Assembly (NCBI RefSeq): GCF_050436995.1
Contig: NC_134747.1
Location: forward strand, 503,501-567,500
Direction of reading: 5' to 3'
From: Anticarsia gemmatalis
Taxonomy: Eukaryota > Arthropoda > Insecta > Lepidoptera > Erebidae
DNA length: 64,000 nt
Made by a program: the position numbers and the translations under genes. The notes below the pieces were generated by a model. That model had not been told where the DNA came from, ran no database searches, and saw only the letters and a program-made list of their open reading frames with translations. Positions 1 to 12,627 of the stretch are shown piece by piece; within the stretch, counting starts at the first letter, position 1, and each line of letters opens with the position of its first letter.

Positions 1-77
1 TCCGCTGTTTGTATGTTTGTAAAAGTCTCCGCGACACAAGTGTAATCCCAAATGCGGGAGCTGTCTTTTAAAAAAGA
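1..77 (+). mobile_element. SINE A, 3' part cut by the window edge
   Basis: TTTGTATGTTTGTAAAAGTC, then CGCGACACAA, GCGGGAGCTGTCTTTT. These are the conserved body and end of the tRNA-derived family A. Confidence 0.65.
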
Positions 78-3000
78 TGTTATAAGTGAAGGTATTAGGT
101 AACGTACTTAATTATGACCCGGGAATCAAACCCGGGATGTCATGACTGCCAATTCTGTTCATTCACATTAGAACTAATAATTATAACATTACGAAAAAGT
201 CCTACGCCAATAAAAATATCTTCTCCAATTTGTGTAAGTAGGAAAACCGAGAATCAAATCATAAAAGCAAAAAAACATGTCCTCAAAACTCGAACCACTC
301 ATAAACAAAACCGAATTTCGTCTCATTAAGTTCACATTTCCAGCATTCCCGCTTTCCCGGACATTTAAAATCGAAATGAAGAGCACGCGCGCGAACTTAT
401 TATCCACATTAAGTGCCTTCCCCGTCGTTACACGAATAAATATTTGCCAAATGGATTTTTGTGTGCGCTCCACCCCAAGGCTGGCGCTCTATTTGGATTC
501 GGAAATTCAATAATTCTGCATAAAGGCATGCATCCACTCGCGAGCGGGGTGAATGATTGAGCGAATGAGCCAGTGAATGGAATCCATCGAGCGGAGCGGT
601 GAGTGAACGAGCGTCTGCGTCAATCCGAATAAGGAACGTGATTATTTTCTGTATTGGATGTTCCGATTGAAACGTAGGTATTTCGTTTATTTTCAAAACA
701 TTTTAGGCTTATACAAGAAATTGGATTGCGTTGAACGCTTTTAGATTTTTCTATAGAATATTGCTTTAAGGTTTCTGAGAAAACTTGGGAGATAATGTGC
801 TTAGGTTCGTCAAAACCAGAGCACAAAAATATGACAGAAATATTAGTTGAATTTCAACGACACGGACTTCTTTGCTTCCTTACGCTCTTTTTTATCTAAA
901 AACGATCGTGGTAAATAAATAATTTCAGACAATATGAATTTTAAACAACCGACGACATAAGTCACAACGTGTAGAATCAATTTCCCGCAAACACAAACTA
1001 CTTGTGAGGAACTCAATGTAATTCATAAAAGCGATCTGTTCGATCAAAGTCCGTTTATTTCCGAGCAAACAAAGTGCGGTAACGGCCAGACGACAGACGC
1101 CATTGTGCCACACGCTCAGGAATCGACGCTTTGTGTCTAACTAGGTCAATTATGTTTAGAACGCTTTCATTCAAAGATTAACTAGTACTCGGAAACTATA
1201 TAACATTTAAAATGGATTATGATAAGTAGAAGTTAATTAGGACGTTTTAAGTAAACTTTGCCTTTCATGCTGGAAAACGGTCAAAAAGTTGTAGATATAA
1301 GAATCTATATTTTTTCTTTATCTTTGACTGGTATCTAAAGATTTTCAGTAACGTTTAGTAACTTAAACTTCTAGAAAATATAATGTAAGGGACTCAGGGT
1401 GCAAGGACTCATTCTTTAGGTTTAGTAAGTCCTTAAAGTTCTCATATTTTCTTAAGTTCACAGGATCCCAAGAGTACCTATACATATAAAAATCGGAAGA
1501 ATCTTAACGATTTTATTTTTAAAGTGAGACGTTGGGCCGACCCCGGCTAATGCGAGCCAACGAAGGTTGCCCAGGGGAGCGATTAGCAACAGTATCGACA
1601 AGTGATCCTTCCCGGCGGCACCTCAGCACCGCAGCCGGCTTGATGGCACGCCACAACACACCTGACGGCCCACTAACCCGCCTATAACCCCAGTGGCGAC
1701 AGCACGGTTAAAAGATAAATGTCCTCTTTACCTACTCAGATTTGTAGCCGCCGATTTCGGGTTTGATCTTTATAAATAGCCGCTCTCACATGTAAAATCT
1801 AGGGTAACGGATTGAAAGAATTCGGGACTGAGAAGGGTGGCAAAAGTTTAACGTCGAGAGAAAACGTAACGGCTGATAAAGTCGGGTATTTTTCTAGTAG
1901 CTATTTCTTTTGTGATATTGTAAGGTTAATGGGCCCTGTTCGGTGAGGGCCTGCGAGTGTCAGTGACTGTGAATGTTTGGTGATTCAGTTTTATTGTGCT
2001 ATCTGCTAGACTAGGCTTATATTGTTTGGAGCTAATGTGTGAAAAGAGGGCCTATTGTTACTGAACAGATAGTTTCAATGTAAATGGAAAGGTATAGAAT
2101 GTCTCTCATGACTGGTTTTATTGTACAGATCTGAATAATGGAAGTTTTATTCGTGATTTCGGCTTCTGAATAAGTTAAATATAGTTATTGCTTGTTATTT
2201 AAAGGTTGATATTATTCCTTTGTGACTTCTGACGTTTCTACTTCTCTCAATGAAACTGTAACCAACCTTAGAAGGCCATGTGTTTAACAAAATTTTACGA
2301 ATCCCAAAAACCTACTAGAAAAATACTTCCATTGCAACGATACTTTAAACTTTAATACAGCGATATTCAAAGCAAATTGCTAATATCACGAAGCATACAG
2401 CCGCCTAACAGCACGTGTATAAGGCGCTCGAGCTACGGAACTCATCGTCCGGGACTAAGCCTGGGCTTGTAAATAACTTACAATATCTATAACTTATGTC
2501 ACCCACGGCGACTTAACTTTACTAATATTGTTCCTCACGTCGAAGGATGGGTCGGCCTTTGTGTGAATATGTTTGAGGCGAAATGTAGTCATATTTTAGG
2601 CTAGTGGTTGGTCCTGTCAGGTACGGGACCGTTTGAGGCTACCTAATTACACTGTATGATTAAAGTCACTATTCTAGGAAAAGTACTGAATAGAGAAAGG
2701 GAACTAAAATGTTTTATGGAGGAAAAAGGAATGGAAAATGTGTTAAAAAGATAAATTGCGTTTTTAGATAAACGCTTGAAGAATTACTTACTGTGTTAAA
2801 GTAGTCAAATCTTTGTGATATTTTTATATTATACTTTGATGATCCTATTGTTGAAAAAATTTCTCGTGCTCTTTTAAAACAATTTATATAAACCTCATGT
2901 AAAAGATATTACGAACTCAAAGCTAGCGACTAGTGAAGTTTAGTGATTAATTTGGTATATATCATCAAGTTAATTACCAGTCATTGGTTACGGCGCGAAT

Positions 3001-4007
3001 ACTGATTGATTTATAAGCTAACGCATCAGCGATACCGGCTCATTAACGTTATGACCTGGCAAATTAGTGAGGTTAAACACTGTCGTAATTATCAACGAAT
3101 TTACTCGGGATATTACTGTTTTTGTTGTTGATTATGTGACAATATGATCGATGGGGGAAAATTACTGAGAGAATTATAGCCGTTGGTGTAGTTTTCTGGT
3201 AGTCTTAAGTGATATTTTATTTTATTAATAAGTATATTTGTGTTATCGTGTGGTTATAATGTTCCTTGTTCTATACTGGTTTTGGATAATTAGTCCAAAG
3301 GAAATACTTGTAGATAGCACCATTCATTCCCTGTAGCATTCGAAGTGAAGACTCCCGTGCGTAGTGATACAGCATGGTGATCTAATCACTACTCCACTAA
3401 AGTGCCTGATGTATTTGAGACACTTATGTAATAAGACTTCTTATTAAGCTACGTAATAGAAAGTAAGTACCTACCTAAAAGGAAAGAAACATATTTTAAA
3501 CATAATACTGATGATCTTATTCCTACCAAAGCAAAAAGCTTTGACTCTCGATTTTCTCATTCGCAACACATCCGATTCTGATTGCTATTTGGCGCGCATC
3601 GTGACGAAATAACAAGATAAGGCCAATCCTTCCTAATCACCTTTTTACAACGCCCCGGTGTCCGGGACACGGGACCGCTCGGCGATGCGCATCACTAATT
3701 GCTAGCCAAACGTGTCGCGAACGTAATTGTACCACAGGGTTGCCATATAATAATATTACGTATGTTATTTTGGTACTTTTTATTTGCCTTTCTTCTACTT
3801 GTTATATCATAAAAATGAGAAGGTCTATTTGCCTGTTGGGCTAATTTGTCATTTGTTTAAGGCTAAACTGCTGTATGGATTTTGATAAAGACTTAGCATA
3901 GAAAAATCTGGAATGAAACAATCTGCGCAGACTGTACAACTAACTATGTAGTCATTTTAGACTCACATTTTATGGTGTCAGTGTTTCCTAAGGAACTTGA
4001 AATTGTT
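78..4007. other. Gene-free stretch
   Basis: AT-rich. It holds a tRNA-like scrap near 113-155 (GACCCGGGAATCAAACCCGG, reversed orientation), a GAGCGAGTGAATG-like simple stretch at about 535-615 and a G/C-richer block at about 1530-1690 with no open frame of note. I see no gene. Confidence 0.5.
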
Positions 4008-4228
4008 GCGGCTGTTAATTTCAAGAATCTTCGACATTCGTTATCAGTAGTCAGAAGCTTGAAAGTCTGACAACCAGTTTTACCGAGGGTATCGTACTAC
4101 ATTCCAGGTAACTGAGTTGTGGAGGTCCGTAAGGCCGCCGCTGCGGGTAAAATACTGGTATTCAGCTGTATCCGGTGTGTCTGGATCCAACTTTAACATA
4201 GTTGGAAGAAAAATAGGCTGACTGAGTT
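4008..4228 (+). mobile_element. 5S-type SINE D, 3' two-thirds
   Basis: GTCAGAAGCTTGAAAGTCTG, CTGTATCCGGTG and CATAGTTGGAAGAAAAATAG mark the family D tail. The 5S-like head is missing. Confidence 0.65.
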
Positions 4229-4631
4229 GATACGGGTGTGCAAAAATATAATCAAGAGCCCTCTCAATATTACATAGGCCGAGTCCAATGCCTTATGTTT
4301 ATTCTTAAAGGCTCTAGAGCCTTTATTCTGCCCACAACAGCAATGGCCTGTATTCATTGGATTATGTTGACAAGTTTCCAGTCTGTCGCCTTACAGCCAG
4401 TGTTGCCAGTATCACGGGACAGTACATACGCAATAGACCGGTGTAATTTAGTTAATGTGCCGTGTCGAGCTGGTTCATTTGACCTTTTGTTATTAGCTTA
4501 TTGTGACTATTTAGACTATTAACTTATTTTGTTGAAACACAACTGCTGGCACATAGTTAGTGCTAGTAAACTTAATATATCAATAGTTTTCTATTCAAAA
4601 TGTGAAAATGGAAGTTTTTTTAACCCGTTTC

Positions 4632-4901
4632 TGTCCCACTGCAGGGCAAGAGCCCCAAACGAGGAGGAGGGGTTAGGCCCTTGAGTCCACCACGCTGACC
4701 AAATGCGGGTTGGGACTTTGCATGCCCTTAATAAATGTATTAAACATATTTTAGGCTCGTAAGGTTTCCTCACGATGTTTTCCTTCACCGTTGGAGCATG
4801 TGATACTTTTTTCTAATACACACATAACTTCGAAATGTCATTGGTGTGTTGCCTCGGATTCGAACCTGCGACCACTTGCGTGGGAGGAGCCAACTTAAAC
4901 C
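4632..4901 (-). mobile_element. SINE B, complete
   Basis: On the minus strand the copy starts with a tRNA-like head (box B GGTCGCAGGTTCGAATCC). It continues through GGTGAAGGAAAACATCGTG and ends GCCCTGCAGTGGGACA. Confidence 0.75.
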
Positions 4902-6111
4902 GTATATTTCTTAAGTTTAATAATATAAATTACAATGATAATTGTCTTAATACGGTATCTTTTGATAGAGTATACCCTCATCTCTCATGTAGCTCGTGGG
5001 AAGTTAATACGATGCCTTCACGACGTATGACGCGTGGGAGAAGCAGTACACCCACGCGATACTCTGATTAATTTGCACCCAGTGTTCCCAACATGAAAGT
5101 TTTCCTTAAATTCGGTATGTTAATAAATTAAATGAGAATTTATTTGATATTTTTTGTACTAGGATATAAAGTTAAATCAAAATGTCTAGGATCTTTTTAT
5201 ATTGAAAACTTATAAAAGATTACATTTTCAATTTACGTTTCCTCAGTCAACTTAAAACAATTAAGTCCTCTGCCGCAAGAAGGCGTGATTTTATGAATAC
5301 TTTAATATCATACTTTGTCTTTCATTTTCGATATCGCGTGGGACGTATGTAATTTACTGTTACCGGATAATATTTTTGATTTAAGATATCTATCAAAGCT
5401 ATCAAACTAAAATCTTATTCACCAATGGGACAATTTATTTCGACTAATGCTAATCGCGAGTGCTTGTCAGCGTGAAAAGATTTACAGCGGTTCAAAGGAT
5501 CCTATGTGTCAATTGAGGCTATTTACTGGGCTATCTATGTACCTTATTTAATTTTCATTAAAATTCGTTCTGTACATTTTGCCTTATAGAGTAACAAACA
5601 TACATCCTCAATAAGTTTCAGATGGGTATGAAGTGTTATTCGGTAGCTATTAATTATAGTAGAGTTAGTAGTAGTATCAAACTGTTCGAAAACAGCTTTC
5701 AAATATGTTAGAAGTTTCTGGCACAAAAAAAAAACAATACGTATCTAGATAAATGCTACCAAACGGTAGTTGGTATTAATCCACACCAACTCGAGGTAAA
5801 GCTGTAGGCAAATGTATTTGCACCGTGTATTTTACAGTTCTTAGTATTGATGTATGTATGATTGACATGAGTGTAGCCTCTCAGTTATGCGAATTCTATA
5901 CGAAGCTCCTCGACCTACAAACGAAACTAATGACTGAATGAAAACTTCATGCTGAAAGATTGAACTTAAACCTTACGAACCTTAACGAACTTACGCAAAA
6001 GTCATTGGTTTTTTACTCACTGTTGCTGCTAAAACGCAGATCAAATTATATTATAGACGCAAAAGTCTGCATGTCTTTCACGTATTCATATTTCGATGTT
6101 CATGGACTACA

Positions 6112-6154
6112 AAATCTACTAACTATTGCTAGATATGCAATAGTTAGTAGATTT
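6112..6154. repeat. Hairpin with 18-bp perfect arms
   Basis: AAATCTACTAACTATTGC (6112-6129) and its exact complement (6137-6154) are separated by 7 bp. A partial third copy (GCTAGCAATAGTTGG) follows at about 6159. Confidence 0.8.
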
Positions 6155-6642
6155 AGATGCTAGCAATAGTTGGAAGTTGAAAACCCAGCATGAGCAAAAT
6201 TTTGTTCCAAAACTTAACATTTAAGCATGCAAAGTAATTATTCATATTATAATCTTTATTTAATAATACACTGTTTACGATAAAGAATAAATGATAAAAC
6301 AATATGAAGGGCGAAACAATGAAACAATCAAACTTTTATTTAATATAACATTTAGTGTATTATTTCAAAGTTATGGATGTCCTTTCGTGACAGGCTAAAG
6401 TAAAAAACTTTATAATTCACCTCAGTAATTTACTTAGTTTACTAGAAACGTATTTAGTAAATTATAAGTTTGCCGTTATTTGGTAAAATTACACTACAGG
6501 TCGTTTCGTGGTCTGTACCTATAAAAATGTTTGGCGGCGGTGAAACAAACAGGCATTTATTACAAATAGGCCAGACGGCTATTACTGGCATCGTTAAGGA
6601 AAAGGATCCTTGGGTACCCCTACATGCAAGCGCATACTTATG

Positions 6643-6736
6643 ACTGCCTCCATTGCGTGGCACGGTCGTGGGTTCAATTCCCATACGGAACAATTGTTTG
6701 TGCGATCCACAAATAATTGTTTCGGGTCTGGTTGTA
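6643..6736 (+). mobile_element. SINE A, partial
   Basis: It has a shortened tRNA-like head with B-box GGGTTCAATTCCCA, then the ATCCACAAATAATTG hairpin. It breaks off after GGTCTGGTTGTA. Confidence 0.65.
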
Positions 6737-8406
6737 CCCACCAAAATCTGGGTTTCTATTGAAAAAGATAAATAAGTAGATCTTTTGCCTAACCCGAGAG
6801 TCGAACCGGGATATTATGAATCACATCACAGATGCAATGAAAAAAATGTATTAGACTAAACATTTTTCACAAGTGACGTGAAAAACAAATGCTCCATTAT
6901 AACCATTTTTGTACTAATAAGGCTTTTTATTTTTAACCAAGAATTCCGTCACCTGCTGAAGTTTTCAGCAGTGAAGCACCCTTATAAATCACATTACTGG
7001 AGTTCATTCACCCTGAAACCTTCGAAACCTTGATCGTAAAGCATATTGCACCTGTACATTGTGTACAGTCACCAACAAATTCACTGTACATGTAATTACA
7101 ATTTTAAATATCAATGTTTTGTTTTTTGTAAACTCTGACCATTTCAAACATGTGAACTAAGTAAGTCATGTCTCCCGCTCGCACTTACACATTGCTACAT
7201 TCCTATGATTCTTTAGGCTGTTATTTCTTTAACTTAAATATAGTAGATTAAATTTTTATGCTCTGACTTCTATACGAACTTTAAACTATTATTATAGGTA
7301 TACCTCTTCACATTATTCAACTTTGTTTATACGTGCTTATTGAGTAATTCTTATATTATTTTAATTCACAACTACATTACAACAAGCCACTCGATAGTAA
7401 CGAGTATTATTTCAAATAGACGGTTAAACCCCATAGACGGAATTTGCCAACATGACTTTATAATATTTTGTAAAATCCAAACCTGTTTCCATTTATGTTT
7501 CTGACTGTACTTGAAAGGTTTTGCTCATGAATTTATGTTGGCTAAGCGATCCGCTGGGACTGACTCCGAACTTATGGTTAAGTGTAATTTAAGCTCCGAA
7601 TATGTGCCGGTTAAGTACTCGTACCTGTATTTATGAGACCATACATTATTGTATGGAAAAATGATTTGTTTCGACGTAATTGGACTTTGTGGCTTTTACA
7701 TCAACTCAAAATTTCAGCATCGGTATGTGTGAAAAAAGTTGTTTTTATAAGATTCTGATTCTATTAATGTTGATTGAATAATGTTTTATGTTTAATTAAA
7801 TAATTTAACTTTATAAGCATTATTACTGAAAATTTTTAGCGTTGCACTGAGCAAAGCAGGGTGCCAAATTACATGCTCCACCGCCGGCGCACTTTTCGTA
7901 AAAAGGGTTCGGAAGTAGGAAGCTTTACGTATTAGATTATACAGACCTTCGGAAAAAACAGGAGGTACCTACTTTAAAAGTATTTATAATATTTTAACGA
8001 ATGACGAGTGATAAGAAAATACCCATGCATCAATAACAAAGTAATTATCAGTGTTGAAGCGGAAACACTTATCAGTAAATATGGGTAGTATGAATTAAAT
8101 ATTGTTTGGAAAAAAAAATGCACGCCATCATTTTGCAACAGCGAAATTTTCGTGACAAAACTAAGGCTTGCTATACACATTCAGACTGGCAATAACTGCC
8201 GAACCGATATTGCCGATAAGAGCAAGCCGTGACTTTCTTGCCGTTTCTTCCCACGAGCAACAGCTTTTTCAAAACGAAAATAGATAAAAGACATTATGAC
8301 GATTTTAAATACTTGTAAAAAGGTTATGGAATATGTATTTGATGAGATAAGTATGTGTGTAATAAACCTAACTGACAAAATGAATCATGTATTAATAATA
8401 TCTGCC

Positions 8407-8446
8407 TATAAAAAGAAATAAATACTGATATTTTCACATATTCACT
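8407..8446 (+). promoter_or_regulatory. Candidate TATA box and start region of the small EMI-like gene
   Basis: TATAAAAAG at 8407-8415 lies about 110 bp before the ATG at 8521. A pyrimidine-rich, initiator-like stretch follows about 25-35 bp downstream. This would give a short unspliced leader of roughly 80 nt. It is inferred from motif position only. Confidence 0.4.
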
Positions 8447-8520
8447 TCGGTCTGCGTTCCCGGTCACACGCAGTTTAAAAACATAATAAGTTGTGAAATA
8501 TTAATAACTTATTTTATAAA

Positions 8521-10503
8521 ATGGATTCCAAGATCATAATATTTACGGTGTTCATCGCATGCTGTGTAGTTATGGCGGCTCCTCAAGTATGCCACAAGTT
8601 TATAAAGTGAGTACCTTTGTATTGTTACTTTTGATTTTCCCACAGTTCTTTCTAGTGTTTTTATTTTCAACTTACATTCCACTCAAGTGGTTGCAGGTTC
8701 GAACCCGAGGCAACACAACAATGACTTTTCCAAGTTATGTGTATTAGAAATAATTATCACTTGTTCCAACGGTGAAGGAAAACAACGTGATGCAACTTCG
8801 CATGTCTGAGAGTTCTTTAGAACAGTTCTTGAAGGTAGACTAAGTCCTCAACCCGCACTAGGCCTGTGTGGTGGACTCAAGGCCTAACCTCACCCTCATT
8901 GTGGGAGAAGACCCTTGCCTCGCAGTACAAGTGTTGTATGCAGTTGCCGCCGACCATTTTGTGACACCCACAATTTTCAATGGCGTTATAATATATAATT
9001 ATATTTGTTTTTAGTTTTACATCTACGAGAATCTTCACAGAGAAGAGAGCGCATTCAGACTCGTATATAGCCACTTGCAGTCAGGGCTACATTCAATACC
9101 CGTGCTGGAAAACCAAGACTTCCTTTACTATTATAACGAAATTGCAACCCGTAAGTATACATACATAATATTACGCCTGTTGTATTCAAAGGTGCAGGCT
9201 GAGGCTGTATGAAATACACCCAAGTTTTGCCGCGTGAGATGGTTTCGAATCCCACCCGGGACAAATCTTTGTGGGATTAGCACGAGTATTTGTTCTGAGT
9301 TGTGAATTATCTTAGATATAAGTATGTATTTCAAAGTATACAGCTCTGCTAAGTTTGGAATCCAATGACCGTGTGTGAGTGCCGGACCCGGGAACATACT
9401 TTTGGAAACAACAGGATTAATGTTTAATAGGCACGTATTTAATTAGGCAATATTGTTTTATGTGTAAAACTTGATAAGTTTGTGCATCAATAGATTTTTT
9501 CCTACTAACTCCCGCACTAAGAATCGCTCTTGTGTCGCGGGGACTTTTAGAGATATACAAACAACTGAGACACAAAGCATAACCAGTGGGAGTGTGGGAT
9601 CCAACCTGCGACCTCCCGACGGACACACTGTGCCAAGGAGGCAGTCAATTATTAGTATTGAAATACTTTATGAAACATTTGTTTCAGGCAAACGTGATCA
9701 AATTCGTTACTCTCTGCTGTGAAGGTTTCGCACTAGTTTACGATGAGAAATACGACCTTGCTGATCTCCCTGAGTAAGTACTATTATTTTGAAGATAAAC
9801 TACTGTAGTTTTGTATTAATGTGATTTCTGAGCTTGCATTTAACAAATAAAGTTACGTATGAATGATTCACTGCCTCAAAAAGCCAGTAGTACTAAATAC
9901 TATTACTGACACATATCACAAATGAATGATAGAGCAAAGTGCTGGTAATTTCTTGCACTTTACACTTTGTGCCATCTTCGCTGAGCTCCGCTACAACTAA
10001 AACTTCTCATCGCCCGTGACTTTTGCGGACCACTGGACCTGGTTGTCCACGGACTACTGGCTGGGAACCACTGATCCAACCCATCACTAGCCCACTGTTG
10101 GGCAAGAGAAGGCACTGGTAGAAGACTAGGTCTGGGTTTAGTCCAATACGCTGGCCAAATGCAGGGAATTAGCACACCTTCAACCACTGTTTCAAAAACT
10201 ATAAGACATGCAAAGTTTCATGACATTATTTCTTTACCGTTAAAATAAGTTGTCACTACTTCTAACACACACATAACTTCAAAATGTCATTTGTGTTTTG
10301 CTTCGGGTTCGAACCGTCGACCACGAGTTTTGGAGGTGCCTACTTAAACCACTTGGCTGTCACTGCTACTAGTTTCATATTGTTTCTAAACTCATTTAAT
10401 CTTGTTTAGTTTATAATTTATATGGTTATTTATTACTTTCAGGGACATAGTATGCAAACCAATTGGAAACAATACAATTGAAGCTACACCAGGGAACAAC
10501 TAA
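8521..10503 (+). CDS. Small secreted EMI-like cysteine-module protein (4 exons, 122 aa)
   Basis: I assembled this by hand from four exons: 8521-8606, 9015-9150, 9688-9773 and 10443-10503. All introns are GT-AG, with phases 2, 0 and 2. Exon 1 encodes a signal peptide (hydrophobic residues 5-20, probable cleavage near A20). The mature protein has Cys at 24, 50, 59, 84, 85 and 107. The spacing, the core VTLCCEGF (81-88) and the final VCKP (106-109) match the EMI domain, and CCxGY-type motifs also mark insect Nimrod-family proteins. Sequons are N29-F-T and N112-N-T. The protein stops 13 residues after CKP, with no EGF repeats or membrane segment, so it is essentially one module. Each intron carries a SINE. 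The gene at 35339-31292 is a paralogue with the same exon plan. Function is unknown; an extracellular binding or structural role is inference. No other reading of these four in-frame exons seems likely. Confidence 0.8.
8679..8930 (+). mobile_element. SINE B in intron 1 of the small EMI-like gene
   Basis: It has box B GGTTGCAGGTTCGAACCCGA near the start, then GGTGAAGGAAAACAACGTG and GTGGTGGACTCAAGGCCTAA. Confidence 0.75.
9190..9330 (+). mobile_element. tRNA-derived SINE T in intron 2 of the small EMI-like gene
   Basis: ATGGTTTCGAATCCCACCC (box B), GGGACAAATCTTTGTGGGAT and GTATTTGTTCTGAG match the copy at 47107. The head is diverged. Confidence 0.55.
9503..9646 (-). mobile_element. SINE A in intron 2 of the small EMI-like gene
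   Basis: It is a reversed family A copy: CTCCCGCACTAAGAATCG at its 3' end and GAGGCAG at the head. The tRNA-like head is diverged and the central hairpin is missing. Confidence 0.65.
10091..10370 (-). mobile_element. SINE B in intron 3 of the small EMI-like gene
   Basis: It begins CCCACTGTTGGGCAAGAGAA (the reversed 3' end) and finishes with the reversed head GGTTCGAACCGTCGACCACG. Confidence 0.7.
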
Positions 10504-10577
10504 AACATGATCATTTAGTTCGAAGCATCGCGTCGCGTTTCGCATCGTACTGCATCTATTTTGTTATATTAATTCCT

Positions 10578-10583
10578 ATTAAA
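10578..10583 (+). terminator. Candidate poly(A) signal ATTAAA of the small EMI-like gene
   Basis: ATTAAA lies 75 bp after the stop codon at 10501-10503. It is the first canonical-type signal downstream. Confidence 0.45.
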
Positions 10584-10722
10584 TATTTTTAACCGATATT
10601 TGTTTAACACACTAAGCAAACCAGCGAAGGCGCGGAAAAGATAACGAAGACGAATGTATATAATTTAAAATATACTTTAACTACTATGACATGTGGATTG
10701 AAACATGTCAGCTTATAATTGA

Positions 10723-10945
10723 CTGCCTCCGTGACACAGTGGTTTAGGTCGCCACGCCGCTACCATTGCGTCGGGAGGTCTTGGGTTCGATTCCCACTCG
10801 GAACAATATTAATATTATTTGTGCGATCGACAAATAATTGTTACGGGTCTGGTTGTACTTTGTGTCCGTTGTTTGTATATTTGTAAAAGTCCCCGCGGCA
10901 CAAGAGCAATTCTTAGTGCGGGAGTTGTCTTTTAAAAGAAAAGAT
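10723..10945 (+). mobile_element. SINE A, nearly complete
   Basis: Head CTGCCTCCGTGACACAGTGG (box A region), box B GGGTTCGATTCCCAC, the hairpin around ACAAATAATTG, and the end GCGGGAGTTGTCTTTT. It is the best reference copy here, starting 220 bp after the stop of the small EMI-like gene. Confidence 0.8.
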
Positions 10946-11032
10946 ATGAAAAAATTGTGTTTTGGTAAGCTCATAACTTTTAAACTCTCGCATTGCATGT
11001 TTAATATGAGGAGCTCGTGACTTAGTTTACAA

Positions 11033-11373
11033 CAGCCGCACGGATCGATCTCTGAGGTTAAGCTACGCTTGCCGAGGTTGCTCCGTGGATGGGTGACCAT
11101 CTTATACATATCGAGTTCCTCCGTGTTTCGGAAGTCACGTTAAATTGTGGGTCCCGGCTGTCATTTTCGAAGATCTTTGACAGTCGTTAACAGTAGTCAG
11201 AAGCTTGAAAGTCTGACAACCAGTCTTACCGAAGGGTATCGTGTTAATACCTAAGTAACTGGGTTGTGGAGGTCAGATAGGCAGTCGCTCCATGTAAAAC
11301 ACTGGTATCCAGCTGCATCCGGTGGGACTGGAAGCCGACTTCAACATAGTTTGGAACAAAAGGCTAAGCGAAT
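11033..11373 (+). mobile_element. 5S rRNA-derived SINE D, complete
   Basis: AGCCGCACGGATCGATCTCT, GAGGTTAAGCTACGCTTGCC and CCGTGGATGGGTGACCATCT give a 5S-like box A and IE. The tail differs entirely from family C. It lies just downstream of a SINE A. Confidence 0.7.
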
Positions 11374-12163
11374 ATATATATATTGCATGTTTAATATATA
11401 ATAGAATACGCATTTTGGTAAGCTGTTTAAATCAACACAAAATAGGCTCAAACTTAACTAGCGCTTACTATGCTTTATAATCCTTTAAAATAATGTATAA
11501 CTGGTTTACTGTGTAATGTATTATTTTATGACAGAACAATAAAATATTATTAGTCACTTCGCATGTTTATTTGAACACACATGTGCCTATGTTTTACGAT
11601 AGAGGGTGAATTAACATCAAATATTGGTGCTAAGGCTTATGACACACTGACGGACAATCGGACAAAGTACTGGTTAAAGTATATTGTATAATGATACCAT
11701 ATATTTTGTCGATATAATAATTATACATAAATATTAAACAACTCACACGCGGTGCATAAACTAAGCAGAGCTTGTACTATGGTAACCAAATAAGTGATAA
11801 CATACTTGTATACTTTTAAATATATAATTATATAGATAAACTTCTGTACAACATACTTATTTTTTTATGTAATAATGTTACGGAACCTTCTGTGCGCAAG
11901 TCCAAGTCGCATTTGGCCGTTTTTTATAATCTAATAATGTTGTTTAATTTTTTCGTTTAATTGTGTAACATTTATGGACCCGAAAGCATTAATAGAAGTC
12001 TGTCCTAGCCCTATCATTAATGACGAATCGAATCTTTGCTATAGAATATGTAAGGGTTTCCGATAGAAACTTTGCCAATAAAACCTTGGGTCACTGTGAC
12101 CCTTCCGGGAGAGGAAGAAACGGTGATGGCCTTGACCAGTTCAAGTCTTTGTCATAGTATACG
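11374..12163. other. Gene-free stretch
   Basis: AT-rich, with no recognised repeat or coding signal. Confidence 0.45.
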
Positions 12164-12391
12164 CGCCCATAGCTAGTTGCGCTCACCGATCGATAGACGA
12201 TTGGTGAGTTAAGTAAACCTTGCCGCGGCCATTCCATAGATGGGTGACCGCATAACGGTAATTGATTTGGGCGTCTCCGTGCTTCGGAGGGCTCGTAAAA
12301 CGTCGGTCCCGGTTGTTGTCGATAAAGATAACAGTCGTCACGCTACGTCAAAGGCCTTAGGCGGCTTGAACAAGTTTGACACTATGTGGCC
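12164..12391 (+). mobile_element. 5S rRNA-derived SINE C
   Basis: GCCCATAGCTAGTTGCGCTC start, then a 5S-like promoter block including CCATAGATGGGTGACCGCAT and a family-specific tail AACAGTCGTCACGC / GGCGGCTTGAACAA. A Helitron starts 3 bp after its end. Confidence 0.7.
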
Positions 12392-12393
12392 TA

Positions 12394-12627
12394 TCCTAAT
12401 ATTATAAATGCGAAAGTTAGCGTGAATGTATGTATGTTTGTATGTATGTATGGATGTTTGTTACTCTTTCACGCAAATACTACTGAACCGATTACGATGA
12501 AATTTTGTGTATAGGTAGCTGAAGACCCAGAATAACACATGGGCTACTTTTTATCCCGAAATTCCCGAGGGACCGGGATTTAGTCGGGAAGGGCTTCCAC
12601 GTGGATGAAGTCGCGGGCGGCCTCTGG
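12394..12627 (+). mobile_element. Lep1-type non-autonomous Helitron
   Basis: It starts A|TCCTAATATTATAAATGCG and ends GCGGGCGGCCTCTGG|T, giving 5' TC and 3' CTRR between A and T. GTATGT repeats and TGAACCGATTACGATGAAA lie inside. Confidence 0.75.

Larger units (their letters stand above)
4902..8406. other. Gene-free stretch
   Basis: Apart from the hairpin at 6112-6154, one SINE A piece at 6643 and a reversed tRNA-like scrap near 6790, I see nothing. Short open frames here lack splice or family support. Confidence 0.5.

Noticed and set aside
4835..5071. Open frame with a VCCLGFEP motif resembling the EMI core
   Set aside because: The motif is the reversed tRNA-like head of SINE B and recurs in every copy in that orientation. 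It is not a third EMI gene.
10723..10810. tRNA genes at SINE heads
   Set aside because: A and B boxes are present, but the ends do not form an acceptor stem, and the sequence continues into a repeated body found many times in the window.
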